Origin: Vigna angularis
Lineage: Eukaryota > Streptophyta > Magnoliopsida > Fabales > Fabaceae
DNA: 64,000 nucleotides
Assembly (NCBI RefSeq): GCF_016808095.1
Contig: NC_068974.1
Span: 37,982,590-38,046,589, forward strand
Direction of reading: 5' to 3'
Of this stretch, positions 12,788 through 25,577 are shown in pieces. The notes beneath the pieces were generated by a model, which did not search any database, was not told the DNA's origin, and saw nothing but the letters and a program-made list of their open reading frames with translations. How positions within the stretch are numbered: the first letter of the stretch is position 1; each line of letters begins with the position of its first letter. Position numbers and translations under genes: made by a program.

Positions 12788-15305
12788 ATGGCCTCTGCAT
12801 CACCCTCTCTGCTCAAGTCTTCACTTGTTCTTGACAAGTCTGAGTGGGTGAAGGGTCAATCCCTTCGCCAACCTTCTGCATCAGTGGTCAGATGCAGCCC
12901 CACCAACCCTTCAGCCCTCACCATCAGAGCTGGTTCATATGCTGAGGAGCTTGTTAAGACCGCGGTATGATAATAAAAATCTCATCTTTCATACTCTTTA
13001 TTTTTATGTGACTTCTTTCTGTTTAACTTCTTCACCAGTTCAGATTGTTTTAACTGATGAACAAGCTAAATGCAGTTACCCTTTTCTCTAATGGAAAATT
13101 TTATCTAAACAACCCAAGATAGACACTAAGAGCATCTTGCAATTAAACTAAATTGAAACTGTTCACACCCATAAACTCATAATCCGTTTCTTGTTTTCCA
13201 ACTGGCTTTGTTAGAATTTAGAGGACAGAAGGTAGTTGTAACTTTCTGTCATACTTGAGATTATGGTTATTAAGTGCGTGCTTTAGTATTGTAGCCGTGA
13301 AAATTTTCTTAGCAGTGAATATGACTTTACTTTCTTTTCTAATTATCTTTGTGGTTGTTCTTGTTTGCTCCTGAAGTGTGTTTTTGACATTGTTGATGCG
13401 AATGGTATTTTGCTGCGTGTGAAAACAGAAAACTGTGGCTTCACCAGGGAGGGGAATTTTGGCCATGGATGAGTCCAATGCTACCTGTGGGAAGCGTTTG
13501 GCGTCAATTGGGCTAGAGAATACTGAAGCTAACCGCCAGGCATACCGTACCCTTCTTGTGACAGTTCCAGGCCTTGGTCAATACATCTCTGGTGCCATTC
13601 TCTTTGAGGAAACTCTCTACCAATCCACAATTGATGGCAAGAAGATTGTTGATGTTCTCATTGAGCAAAACATTGTTCCTGGTATTAAGGTCGACAAGGT
13701 AACAATTTCAGAATCACCCTTTCCTTCCTTTATTATGCAGTCACTGACACCTTAAATAACAATGAAAAGAAGTAGCATGAGTATTGATGGATGTTAATGT
13801 TAAAGATTTACTTTTTAATAGTTTATACTTATACTTAATTGTACTGTTAATGGTATATTTGTCGGTGTCCATGTAGAAAAATGTTCCACGTCTCACATAA
13901 ACACAGCTTAGTTATAATAACATACCAGAAGTTAGCTTTTTTTATAGTTCAGAATGGTGAAAATCTCGATTTTGAACTAAAATAGAGGCTTCGAATCTGC
14001 ATGTATGGCGGTGTATGTACTTTTAAATCATGGTTTATGTGCTTGAGACAACAGGGTTTGGTTCCTCTTGTTGGCTCCAACGATGAGTCATGGTGCCAAG
14101 GTTTGGATGGTCTTGCCTCTCGCTCAGCTGCATACTATCAGCAAGGTGCCCGTTTCGCCAAATGGTAAGTGTTCGTCGCCCTTTGCAGTGGCAGAAAAAT
14201 CATTCATAGTTTTATGCCCTTTATTTTCTTGTGCCACACATCATGCTCATTTTTTTATCATATCAACCCATAACTCCATATTAGGCGTACTGTTGTGAGT
14301 ATCCCCAACGGTCCCTCTGCTCTGGCTGTCAAGGAAGCAGCCTGGGGTCTGGCCCGCTATGCTGCAATTTCTCAGGTGAGAAAACCACTCGAGTTGAATT
14401 GGTGATTTGGGGTTTGGCTGGATACTTTTTGTTGAGAATTTCAATTTCAAGTTCAAGTCTTTCATTCGATAAAAATAAGAAAGTTGTGAGAAAGTTGAGT
14501 TACATATAAGCAAAAGAACCATAAATTCATTATCTTTAAGATTTTGGAACGTGTCTGTCTCTTGTCTCATTTGGTGTTATATCTTCCGATGAAATTCTCC
14601 ACTCGAATGACCCATCAACTTTCTACATGTTTGTACTGATTCTGAAGAGCCAAAATGTTTTCATTTAATGGTTTTAGGACAATGGATTGGTGCCAATTGT
14701 GGAGCCAGAAATCTTGCTTGATGGGGAGCATAATATTCATAGAACTTTTGAAGTAGCCCAAAAGGTATGGGCAGAGGTGTTCTTCTACCTTGCTGAGAAC
14801 AATGTCCTTTTTGAGGGTATTCTCCTGAAGCCTAGCATGGTTACACCTGGAGCTGAATCAAAGGAGAAGGCAAGTCCTCAAACAGTAGCTGATTACACCC
14901 TCAAGCTCCTTCACAGGAGAATCCCCCCTGCAGTCCCTGGAATTATGGTAAGTGACACTGCCAAATGCATCATTCTTTGCATTCTTAACATCCCTTTCAT
15001 GTGCTCACCAAAGTTGTGTTATGCAGTTTTTGTCTGGTGGACAGTCTGAGGTTGAAGCTACCCTGAATTTGAATGCCATGAACCAATCTCCAAACCCATG
15101 GCACGTGTCATTCTCATATGCCAGAGCCCTTCAAAACACTGCCTTGAAGACATGGGGAGGGCGCCCAGAGAATGTGAAGGCGTCACAAGATGCACTCCTT
15201 TTCCGTGCCAAGTCCAACTCACTGGCTCAGCTTGGAAAGTACACTGGTGAGGGTGAATCTGAAGAGGCCAAGAAGGAGTTGTTCGTCAAAGGTTACTCCT
15301 ACTAA
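12788..15305 (+). CDS. FBA: Plastid class I fructose-bisphosphate aldolase, 6 exons
   Basis: Predicted join: 12788-12964, 13429-13698, 14055-14164, 14285-14375, 14678-14947, 15027-15305 (398 aa). Residues 1 to about 48 are a Ser-rich chloroplast transit peptide ending near RAGSYAEEL. The mature part is a full class I aldolase: [10 protein letters not shown] near residue 66, acidic VEPE (Glu225, Glu227), and Schiff-base Lys267 in [11 protein letters not shown]. The C-terminus is VKGYSY, whose lysine is the one reported trimethylated in plastid aldolases. It cleaves fructose-1,6-bisphosphate and condenses triose phosphates, also forming sedoheptulose bisphosphate, in the Calvin cycle in the stroma. 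All splice sites are GT-AG and in phase. It is the FBA1/FBA2 type by gene order and sequence; which of the two cannot be said. Confidence 0.97.
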
Positions 15306-17064
15306 GATGTTTCTAGTGCATATGATACATGTTAGGCACCAACACCAGCAGTTGCAGTAGGTGTTGACGGAGATGAAGTGGAAGACTAATTTCTGTAAAA
15401 TGTAATGTTTTTATAGTCTTGGAGACTATTTTTGTTTATGGTTTACATCTTCCTTTACAACTTAATAAACCTTTTGCTATGAGTTGTGCATTTTAATATA
15501 TCCCCATATATAACAAAATGGTTGAATCTCGGCAACTGATGAAAAATCTCTTTATAAAATAGTGTAAGAATTGAAAGAAAAAAAAAAACTCATTCCTCTT
15601 TAAAAGGACATGAATTCTTCTTTGCTTAGGCTCAACAACAAACAACTTTTAATCCCCAAGGAAGATAAAACTTGTCAAAGTTAGCAAGAAAGCATCTTCA
15701 ATGGAATTCTTTAGCACTCTCTTGAAGAGTTGTAACAGAAAATTAAAATGTGAAATTGATTTAAGACGCCAATATCACAACTTCTCATTGCAGGACTTTT
15801 GAAGACTGATAATTATTTGTTTATCATAAACTAAATAGTTAGTGTAATATATTGCACTTTTTATTTAGACGACGACAATGAATCTTTAGAGAAATGCTAC
15901 ATGGCGAATTTTCTTTTCCTTTTTAAAAACTCAGGTAGATATCTAGAACTCTAATCCATAACAATTTATTTAGAAGAGAATGATAACTCATTCAATATTT
16001 GACAAACGTGACAACGTTCAGAGAGAAAAGGTCGTTGTATTAAATATTTCATTTCTTAACCCCCAACTATGCTTACGAAAAATTGAGCTGAATTTTACAA
16101 ATTAACTTATTGTATGATGAATAAAACATGAAAGAGATGTCTAATTTGCATAGTATCATTATTGATGTATTGTGTGTTTGTATTCTCTTCTTGAAATCTA
16201 AAAATCATAAAATCCATGTAGCTTATGAAATAGAAATTCCAATCCATACATAATGATAGCCTTATGAAACAATAATCAGGTGAAATAATTCTTAACAAAC
16301 CAAATTGATCCTTAATGCAACGATGACAATGATGTCTCATTGAGGAGGTTAAGCATATGAATGTTATTGGATTCCTTCCGGGATAAAGTCTAATAAAATC
16401 ACTTAGAACAAGGGCTTGTTAATAGTTTTTTTTAAGGCGGTAGAGTTGGCAGACGAAAAAGAATAAAACAAAATGCAATGAAATCATGTACTGTAGCTTG
16501 GTAGTATTAAGTTAATAAACAACCTATGCTTGTCGATGCAATTTCAAATTATGTAACACGAATATTTGAATTCTATTAAGTAATTTTGAATAGTTATAGC
16601 TTTCTCTCATCGTCTTCTCAATTGTTTTGTATATATAATAACTGATGGGATGCATTGAGCTTACTGATGTCCGAGTGTGATGGTATTTATAAAGTCAATC
16701 ACTGGTAAAGGCATCATTGATGGATATTGATACCAAATTGTGTTTATACAAAGTCCCCATTTACAATCAACATAATTAAGAACTACCATGTGAAGATATA
16801 GATTCGGTGATCTATTAGAATGGATATGAAATAACTCAGACAAAAATAAAGTGAGAACCAAATGCAGCCAGATTACTCCCTCAGAACGTTTCATATTAGT
16901 GAGTTCATTTAATGAATATAAAAGAAAATTAATTAAGCACCTTGCAGAATGAGTGAGGAATATTGCAAGATTGGCTAGAAAATCTACAGTGGTCGAAAAC
17001 AACTAGACCAATTGAAAAAGAGATGAGTTAATGTTGATGATTTGAACAAAGTCACTAGAAAGTA
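15306..17064. other. Intergenic, convergent 3' ends, no gene seen
   Basis: It lies between the aldolase 3' end (plus) and the mS34-like 3' end (minus). An AATAAA near 15465 is the probable aldolase poly(A) signal. The rest is A/T-rich. A 113-codon minus-strand open frame at 16661-17002 has no family resemblance I can see. Confidence 0.5.
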
Positions 17065-18453
17065 TCAACTTGCTTCAGTTTCAAGTTTTAAGCCACTGTC
17101 TGTTGGATTTGTTAAGTTTATTGAGCTGTCTGATGTTTTTACTACATCAGATAGGTACTTCCAACATCGTTTGTGAACTCCACTAATCTTTTTTGGAGCA
17201 TCTGCTAATGGCAAGCCTGCAATAAGTTATGCCATATCAAATCGAGTCAGAAACACAAGTACTCAAATGTTTCAGCATTTACAATACTTCATACAACTTA
17301 CACTTTATTTCAGGTACATTATGCTTCACAGAACATCCTGAGAATTTATCAAATAAAGCTTCCAAGTTCTAGTAACTAACAGAAACTACGTTGTCAAATA
17401 AGAAAAAAAAATGTGATTTATAACTGAGATCCTAATTAATTTGATATGGAATATGAACGAAAGAAAGTTAACACTGAGACATGCAAATGTAATGGAGTGC
17501 CGCATGTGGCATCACTACCCAAACTTATGCACACAAGCTCAATCCTCTCGCAAGTTCTTACAAGCTCACAATAAGCGTTAAACACTCTCCAAGGGCACTT
17601 CACCACAGCAAAGTTAGAAATGTTCCCTTAGAAATGTCAAACAAACACTTCTATCAAAATTCATAAAAATATGTTTGCGATTCTAGTTTTCAGTAGCCAT
17701 TAGAATGGATGAAATGAAGAACTACATAAATTTTTGGGTGTTCTAGAATGGATGAAATGAAAGGGGAATAGAAAAATAGAGAGTCAAATTGTTATTATGC
17801 CAGGCAGGACTGGGTATGCTAAATTGATTACGTAAGAATTCAGAAACTAGCCTACACTTTCGTTGGAGAAAAGCAGTGCAGCAAGATTATCAGTGCCTAG
17901 ACTCTGCTGCACAGAGAATTGATAATCAAAATATCCCAAAGTCAAAAACACTTCTACTTATGACACTAACCATTTTTATGAGCAATGCCCCATGCTTTTC
18001 CATGCCTTCCGTCCTGCAAAAACATATGCAACATAAAATTAAGGAGAAAGATATTTGCTAGAACGGAGAAAAGCAGGGGAATAAATCACTGTAAAATACA
18101 ATTTGAAATAGTTGAAATCCGAATCAAAACAATTGGAGGACAAGAAAAAAAGTTTAGGATCGAAAGAGAAGCACCTTGTACAGATTGAGTTTAGTGATCT
18201 CGTAAGAAACTTCGTTCCAGTGACTCTTGGCCATGTGGCAGCCAATTCCCCAGTTAGGTAAGAACTGAGCAACCTCGAACAAGTTCTTTTTCTTTCTTCG
18301 CTTCGATTTCTTTGGGCTCTGAGCAGAAGAAATAGAAGAGGAACTAGAAGAAGTAGAAGATGAAGTGCTCAAGGCTCTCATGAAGTTGAGCGGAAACCTT
18401 AGTAAAGGAGAGTTTCGAACAGATCCAACTCTGTTACCCAAAGAACTTGCCAT
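17065..18453 (-). CDS. Mitochondrial small-subunit ribosomal protein mS34-like, 3 coding exons
   Basis: Predicted join, minus: 18453-18175, 18013-17971, 17216-17065 (157 aa). The N-terminus is Arg/Ser-rich without acidic residues, as in a mitochondrial presequence, followed by a serine run and a basic KKSKRRKKK. The core runs through LFEVAQFLPNWGIG and SHWNEVSYEITKLNLYK. The tiny 43-nt second exon gives DGRHGKAWGIAHKNG, and the last exon gives LPLADAPKKISGVHKRCWKYL. This matches plant proteins annotated as mitoribosomal S34 (Arabidopsis At5g52370, from memory). It would sit in the mitoribosome small subunit. An in-frame TGA forms exactly at the junction with the upstream leader exon, so the ATG at 18453 is the start. 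The two small downstream exons are too short to stand out as open frames. Confidence 0.85.
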
Positions 18454-19056
18454 TGGTTTCCTGATAAAATCCCCATGGAAAAGCAAAAAGCATTCACCTT
18501 ATCTCGTATTATTAAGCACAATGCCGAATATACATCCTAATGCCCATGTATTCAATGCATGGTAAAAATAGTAGAGCAGCAACAGGTAAATGTCCACCTT
18601 AAAACCAAAAGCATGTGGCAGTTATATCCAATCATACCAACATCATTGAAACAAGTAAGGGCTGTTTATACGAAAATTTTCCATAAGCACTTTTACAATG
18701 GAAAATTTTTTAAAAAAATGAAATTAGTTTTTTCAATAAGTTTAAACCAATGCATAAACTAATTTTAGCTCATTGAGAATTTCTTAGCAGATACTAAATA
18801 ACATACAGAAAACCATTCCGCGTTACCACAGACATAAAATTTCCAGATAATGTGAAAACAATAAGACAAACACTTAGTAAAATTCACAAACAGTTTGCAG
18901 CAAATGAAAGAAGAGGAAAAAAAGTAATTACGGACCGAAGTGAATCTTCCCGTTTTTGACTTGGCAAGTAAGGAGTGACTAATGAATGTCGTTATCATTC
19001 AATGAGTTCAAAAATAAAGAAGAAAAAAGGGGAACGAATGAGTTTCAATGACATAC

Positions 19057-19240
19057 GCTCAATGATCTGTTTGTTGATGTGCCGATAAGCAACAGGGAGA
19101 ATCATACAGCGGACGGTTCTCTCGGAAGGGCCGTGAAGGATGGCGGCGGTCCGTGGGTCCGTGCAGCGGCGCGGGAGGAGTATTCGGTGGCGAGGAGGCA
19201 ACACGTTGAGAAAGAAGAAGAAGCAGTGTTGAAACCTACA
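19057..19240 (-). other. 5' leader exon of the mS34-like gene, with an overlapping uORF
   Basis: GC-rich stretch ending in a good donor (GAGC|GTATGT at 19056). The acceptor TTATCAG at 18463-18461 joins it 7 nt before the mS34 ATG, across a 596-bp intron. An upstream ATG at 19204 opens a frame that is out of register with the main frame after splicing. The exon could instead belong to an unrecognised transcript. Confidence 0.45.
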
Positions 19241-21190
19241 AATAACAAAAGCAAAGAAACTAAATATGTTAAAATTTTATTACATATTAATTTCTAATAA
19301 ATTTTAATCAGCTAAAGTTTAAGAAATGTTATGATACATTATTTAATATTCTATGTTCAATAAAATTTATTAAAAATACAAAATTAATATATCTCATAAC
19401 TTATTAACGAGTTGTTATCTTTGTCTAATTTTATATTTTTTGGAAACAGCTTTAATAATTTTTAATAATACGAAAGCAAACAGTTATTTAGATGCAGAGG
19501 CGTCCAAGGTTGTTTTATATGTATCTCTAATCATTTCATTATATATATTCAATTTTCAAAAATAACTTAAAAATTACATTTTTTCTATTAGATTTTAAAA
19601 TTTAATAAAGAATATTTTAAAATTTGATAAAAGATTTTTCAAAGATATCAATAAATTTTAAAATTTGATAAAAAATTCTTTATCGATGAAGCACAAAATA
19701 TGAAGTGGAGATCAAAACAGCTATTTTTTTTTTCGTTTCAAAGGCTTACAAAACCAAGTTGGATGAGTTCAAGAATCTGTGCTAGAAGTGGATCGATTTT
19801 ATTTGGGTTACAACAAAAAAACATGTGAAAACCCAATCTTTTGTTTATAAAAAAACTATCCATTTTTATATTTTAAAACTTTATTTTTTGTTTTAAAATA
19901 ATTAAATACTATTGTTATTTTAATTAAAATATATGAAAAATTATTGTCATTTATTAAAATCACAATAGAGTTGAAAGTCTATTTTACAATTATAGAAAAA
20001 AGTAAATGGCTTGGTATTGGAAATATAAGAAACACACATCTAATTTTTAACTAGAAAAAAGATGTAAGTGTCATAAAACAACCATGAAAAGTAACTACAA
20101 ATTCTATTAGTAGATTTAATCAAACAATTTTATGACTACACATTTACTTTTATATTGAAATAATGTTTTCTTAAATATAGCTTCTATATTATTTTCACAA
20201 GACAGTGTATATAAACCAGCCACAATATAACTTTTTGATATTTTTAACATATAATAATTAAACCATTAAAAAATTTATGAAAAAACATTTTTATACTTTA
20301 AAAGTTTAATTTTTTTTATTTTAGTATATTTTTATTTAAGTTTTAGCTAATATGATGTTTTTAAATAAAAAAAGAGAGACAAGTTTTAGTCAATATTTAT
20401 ATAAAAAATATAAAATAGGTCTTATTAAACAAAAGAAAACGAATTAAACGTTTTAGTTTCTCCTTCAGACTCTTGTTGGAACAATCATCTTCTTAAGTTC
20501 TATTATTATGTCCTTCTATTTGCCTTTTGTATTAGTCAAATCTTATTTATCATCTCACTTTTTTTCTTTGAAGTATTTTCACCATTGTAATGAAATATTA
20601 CAGTTTTCAAAAATGAAGAATAATGTTGTTTTAAACTCCTTTTTATTCATACATGAAATGTGATTGGTGCTTCATACGTTAAACCCAATACAGCCACCCA
20701 TCATCATACAAGTCTTCCCCAATACCCTCCTCCTTTTGTATTTTAATAAAAGAAGCCATAATAAGTTTTTACTTCAACCAATGCATTAGCATTACCGTCC
20801 CTTTTAACATAGAACAGAAACGGAAGTCAGCAGCAGATTTAAATAATTTGAGGGTTTAATCATATATAATATGTAGACATGTAATAAATATCATGAAGTT
20901 ATATGACCAACAGTTCCTCTGTTGTCAGACTAAGTTTAACAAACCAAAATGCTAAGGATGTAGTTAACATAAGCTGCTTTAAGAAAACTTGATATATACC
21001 AGCGACTTTAAGCGACCTTCATTATGCATCTCATTCGTATGAAAGTAACTATTTCCCCTCATTGATTTGGTCTGCAGCCAAACAATTCAAACTTTAAGCA
21101 GACAGAAACAAGGTCAACGGTGTAAAAGAAAACTGAGTAAACATTATATTTCTGTAGCTGCCTCAGCCCATCTTATGTGTTGTACCTTTA
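19241..21190. other. A/T-rich intergenic sequence, no gene seen
   Basis: Promoter side of the mS34-like gene and 3' side of the BBX gene. No recognisable coding sequence, RNA gene or element ends. Confidence 0.5.
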
Positions 21191-22495
21191 TTACTTCTCA
21201 GCCCCTTGTTTGTAGGATTCAACTGGTGGCACACTTGCAAATTCATGATTACTGCCTCTTAAAATATCCATACCTTGTTCCTTAAGAATTAGATTATACG
21301 TTAATTTGACGACTAATAAGTGTTACAACTTTTTTGTTTCTGAAATGCACATTACAAACAGCCCTTGATCAAATAACTCAAAGTTCTTGTAGAATAGGAA
21401 AAAACAACTACCTGGTTGTTTGGTGCTGGTCCATTTAACCGCAATGGCCTGGTGTTCAGATCAATTAACTTTTTATCAATTTTTCTATGACCATCGATAT
21501 TATTTTCTTGTCTTGGAACAGGCAAGATACTGTGATTCTGCTGAATTTCTCTTGTTTTTAGCTTGAGAAACTGATTTTCATCCCTCCTAAATTCATTCTG
21601 ATCCAGTGGTTGCAGCCCTAGTTCTTCCATTTGGGCAGGTTTATCACCTGGAAACTGCCATAGAAAGGTCAAAAGCAACATATATAAACTTCAAAATTAT
21701 CTATTCAGAAGCTTGGAAGATTGACAATTCTTTACATCCTAAAACATACCTCAACTCTTTGCCTCAATAGAAGATATCTTTCATGAGTTCTTTTACCACC
21801 AACATGCACAATCATATCACATTGCAGACACAGCGAACTACCATCTACCTCACAGTAAAAGAAAGCTACACACAAATTTCCATGACATGGGAGAAAGATT
21901 CAACCTCTGTATAGTTTAGAATGCACAATCTTGCAAAAAAGATATGAATACCCTCAGTACCAGGTGCATTTTCACATATGTCACAGCGTGGAACATCAGT
22001 GGGGTCAGCAAGGCCAACCCGAATGTGTCTGCTAGCAAGTTTATTACACATATGGATCTGTATCTCCAATGCAAACACAAGCTATCAGAAGAAAAAAATG
22101 CATGCAAATGTAGTGGTACTTTCATTAAATTATTATGAATGTTGTTAACAGAAACACTTGACAAAACGCATAAATAATTGGGTCGTATTAATTATTGCAC
22201 CATCCAAGAAAAAATACAAAATTCACAGAGGTAGAATGCATCACTCAACATAAAAAGATTTTCCAAGAAAACCTGCGGGGAAAATACAATTCCGTTATTG
22301 GTTAACTACTTGTTCACATTCCAAGTGAGTCGGAATTCCAACTCTGTTATCCTAATGCTACCTCTTTTGTTAAGTGAATCACTCTCTATATGAAGAATCT
22401 ATGCAATAATATTTCATAGGCATTTCAGATCCAATGATGCAAAAACATATCCTAAAACGATATAAACCCTCTTAGATCAACTTTTACACAAACAC

Positions 22496-22568
<73 letters not shown>

Positions 22569-23318
22569 AACTCCTCACATAAGCTAAACTCAACTTTAAG
22601 CCTTGAGCTTTTGGAGAAGTTATAATGAAAATGTTAACTTATTTTCCTTTTTACTTTCTTTTCTTAAATGTACTTATACTAATATTCATCAAAACAAGGG
22701 TGTACGGTAACAAATTTGATTCATACTCTTGGAAACCAGTTAAACGAGACTCGTTCGTTTCGGTTATAGGGAAGGAATAAGAAATTACATCAACAACAAA
22801 GTGTATCTAAAATGGAAGTAAATGCAAATTAAAAACAGGATGAAAAACTGAGAAAAGAATACGAATAGAAGAGCATCCTGCTCGGATATGGACTTGAAAG
22901 AAAGAACATAGGTAGATGAAACACTGAAACCAAAACATATTCAAAATCAAGGCCCAGACTCATGGGAAATACATTACTTTGCAGAGGAAAGCTAAAGCAA
23001 TATCAAGACCCAACATCAGAATCAAATCAAAGTGAAACAACATTCGTTTACTCCTTGAACATAAATTATTAAATTAATAATTACAGTAATTTAAGAAGTG
23101 AATTAAGATTCAATCAAGCAAGCAGAGTAAAGTGTAAAGAATTGTTTTCTATGTATTTAATTTATGGATGAAATTGGAAATTGCTTAGAATAGAATTGAA
23201 AGAGAAAGGAAAGAAAAAAAGGAACCTTTTGGTCACAAGCAGAGCAGAGAGCAGCCTCATCGGCGGCGCAGAAGAGAATGGCAGCGGCGCTCTCGCATAC
23301 GTCGCAAAGGGTTCGCAT
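21191..23318 (-). CDS. B-box zinc finger protein, BBX18/BBX19 type, 5 exons
   Basis: Predicted join, minus: 23318-23226, 22057-21961, 21865-21750, 21654-21412, 21280-21191 (212 aa). B-box 1 has Cys5, Cys8, Cys17, Cys25, Cys28, His33, His42 with standard spacing. B-box 2 has Cys55, Cys58, Cys67, Cys75, Cys78, His83, His90. There is no CCT domain, as in the double-B-box BBX18-25 group. The phrases [20 protein letters not shown] and FPGDKP, and a conserved tail with [19 protein letters not shown] and VPPVES, point to BBX18/BBX19. In Arabidopsis those act in the nucleus on flowering time, light and thermo-responses, largely by binding other BBX proteins. The usual Gly after KRTH is Glu here. Exons join in phase. 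Intron 1 (1168 bp) holds an (AT)n tract. Confidence 0.93.
22500..22565. repeat. (AT)n microsatellite
   Basis: About 33 perfect AT dinucleotides, inside intron 1 of the BBX gene. Confidence 0.97.
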
Positions 23319-23968
23319 TATCTATTATGTTTCTATGCTCTTTGACCCTTCTTCTTCGATTCTTCTTTCAATTCCTCAAAACTTTTACTTCATCTTACTT
23401 TCTAAACTGTTTACTTAACAATTCTATTAATAAGCTGAAAATCACTTGCACAAGACAACACCACCAATGCGAAGCTGAAAAATACTTCAAACCAAACTAA
23501 GTATTAGAAAACCAAATATATGAATAATTAACTTTTCTTAAAATTAAAATCAATCAATTAATCTACTATTTTATGTATAGATCAATTTTAATTTTTTATT
23601 TTCTATCCAAGAAATTCCCCGAAACAAGGCATGAATAAGCAGCGAAACTATTTTTTTTTTCTAAATTAAATTTTGTTCACGTTAGTTGTGGTGAGATCTC
23701 CACTGATCACATGTTAATAACATAAAATTCAAAAAAATAGTCAAAAGCGGAAATCTATTACTTATTATACTCTATATTGTGCATTTGTCCATTTGTGAGT
23801 TCAAATTTTTTGGTCAATTAGAAAAACAAAAAAAATAAAAGAAAACTAGAGTGTGTTTAATTTATTCTGATTTAAATATATAGTTGTGTTGTTTAATGTA
23901 TTTGCATTCTTTAAAACTATGAATAATTTTATCAAAATATAATATTATATTATCATTGTTTTAATAAA

Positions 23969-23973
<5 letters not shown>

Positions 23974-24030
<57 letters not shown>
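23974..24030. repeat. (AT)n microsatellite
   Basis: Perfect AT dinucleotide run of nearly 60 bp, in intergenic sequence upstream of the BBX gene. Confidence 0.97.
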
Positions 24031-24035
<5 letters not shown>

Positions 24036-25424
24036 TGCAAGATATAACTGATAGCCAAATATATCAATAATAGTGAACTAAGAAGAACTTTGTAAAAAAA
24101 ATATATAATTAAGGGTTATAGGTGAATTTAAAGTATAATGATATATGAGGTATAACATGATTAAGATAAAGGAAAAGTATTTTCTAACATATTTTTTTTA
24201 ATATTTTAAATATTATTAGATGTTGGATATCTGATTATCCTATGTTTAAAAGAGATATGATCAAATATGAGATCATTGATTGGTCGATGTCAAACTTTTT
24301 GAAAACATTACACCTTTTAGCTGACTTTTTTAAATGTTTAAAATGTCCTTTTCTATTCAAACATATGTATTTAAAAATGATATAATGTTGGTTCCATTTG
24401 ATCTCCAATGTTTAAACTCTTCGAAATCATGGATTTGAATTGATTTTTTTAAATGTAATAAAATCATATAACATTAGTCCCTTTCAAATAGACGTGTAAA
24501 TGTGATATGATATCAATCTCCTATAATGTTTAATGTTATTTTATTTATTAATATGTCATCGGTTAATATTGGTTTTTTACGTTTAGAGGAATACATTATA
24601 AACTCATTTTGCACTAGTAAAAAGAGAAACTAAGATGAAAAACAAGTTTTCTTTGAGCAAGAGAGAAATAGTGAAACTGAAACCTAATTTCTCTTTGTTT
24701 GTCACACACCCTCTCTTTTCCTCTCATCCAACATCTTGTTTTTCCAGGGTCATTGACCCAAAAGTTATTGGAAATTGAAAAGATAAATTACAATTAAACT
24801 ATCAAGTAGATGGATTAAAAGTGGGTAAGTGAAAAATGCATTAATTTATATTTTTATTAAAAAAAATTCAATATGGAAATACATTATTATACTTTATATT
24901 GTGCATATATTATTTGTCCATCAATTATTTAATATGTTCAAATTTTTTGGTAAATTAAAAAAAATAAAAAAAAAAGGAACTTAGAGTGTGTTTAATTAAT
25001 TCTAGTTTAAATAAACAGTTATTTGTTTGATATATATATATATATAACAATTTAGAATTCAGAATCTGGTGTAACGAAAATCCAACACCTGATCTGCCTC
25101 ACTTATTATTTATAATTTGTAATTAATACAAAATTTATTTAATAGTTTATTATCAGTAATAATAGAGCAATGATGGCCTGTCATATACAAAAAGCTTGAA
25201 TCAGTTAAAATTTATTTAAATAAATTCGAATTTAATTTATATTTCAAGTAATTACAGCTAATATTTTTTACATGTTTTAAAAATTGTAGAAAGAAAATTT
25301 TATTTACCTTGAGATTATGTTTATTTTATAATATACTTTACTTAACTAGGCATACTAAAATAAATATTTTATATAAAAGCTATATTTCATACATTTTTAA
25401 GAGGAAAGTTTCCTCAAATTAATT

Positions 25425-25577
25425 ATGGATGCCAAACTAGCAGCCATAAAGCGTGTCTGCTATGCCCAGGCCCACTATGATTTTGTGCTCGGTTCGGTTG
25501 CCTCCATAATTTCCCCTATGTTTTTGTTTTGTTTACTTTTTATGTTTTATTTTTTTAAATACTTCTTTCAATATTAA
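25425..25577 (+). other. Unassigned 50-codon open frame in a GC-richer patch
   Basis: An ATG frame begins MDAKLAAIKRVCYAQAHYDF and ends in a Phe-rich stretch encoded by plain T-rich DNA. Only the first ~80 bp differ in composition from the surroundings. I recognise no family. It may be a captured exon fragment or chance. Confidence 0.15.

Noticed and set aside
16661..17002. 113-codon minus-strand frame between aldolase and mS34
   Set aside because: No family resemblance, no splice or promoter context, A/T-driven composition.
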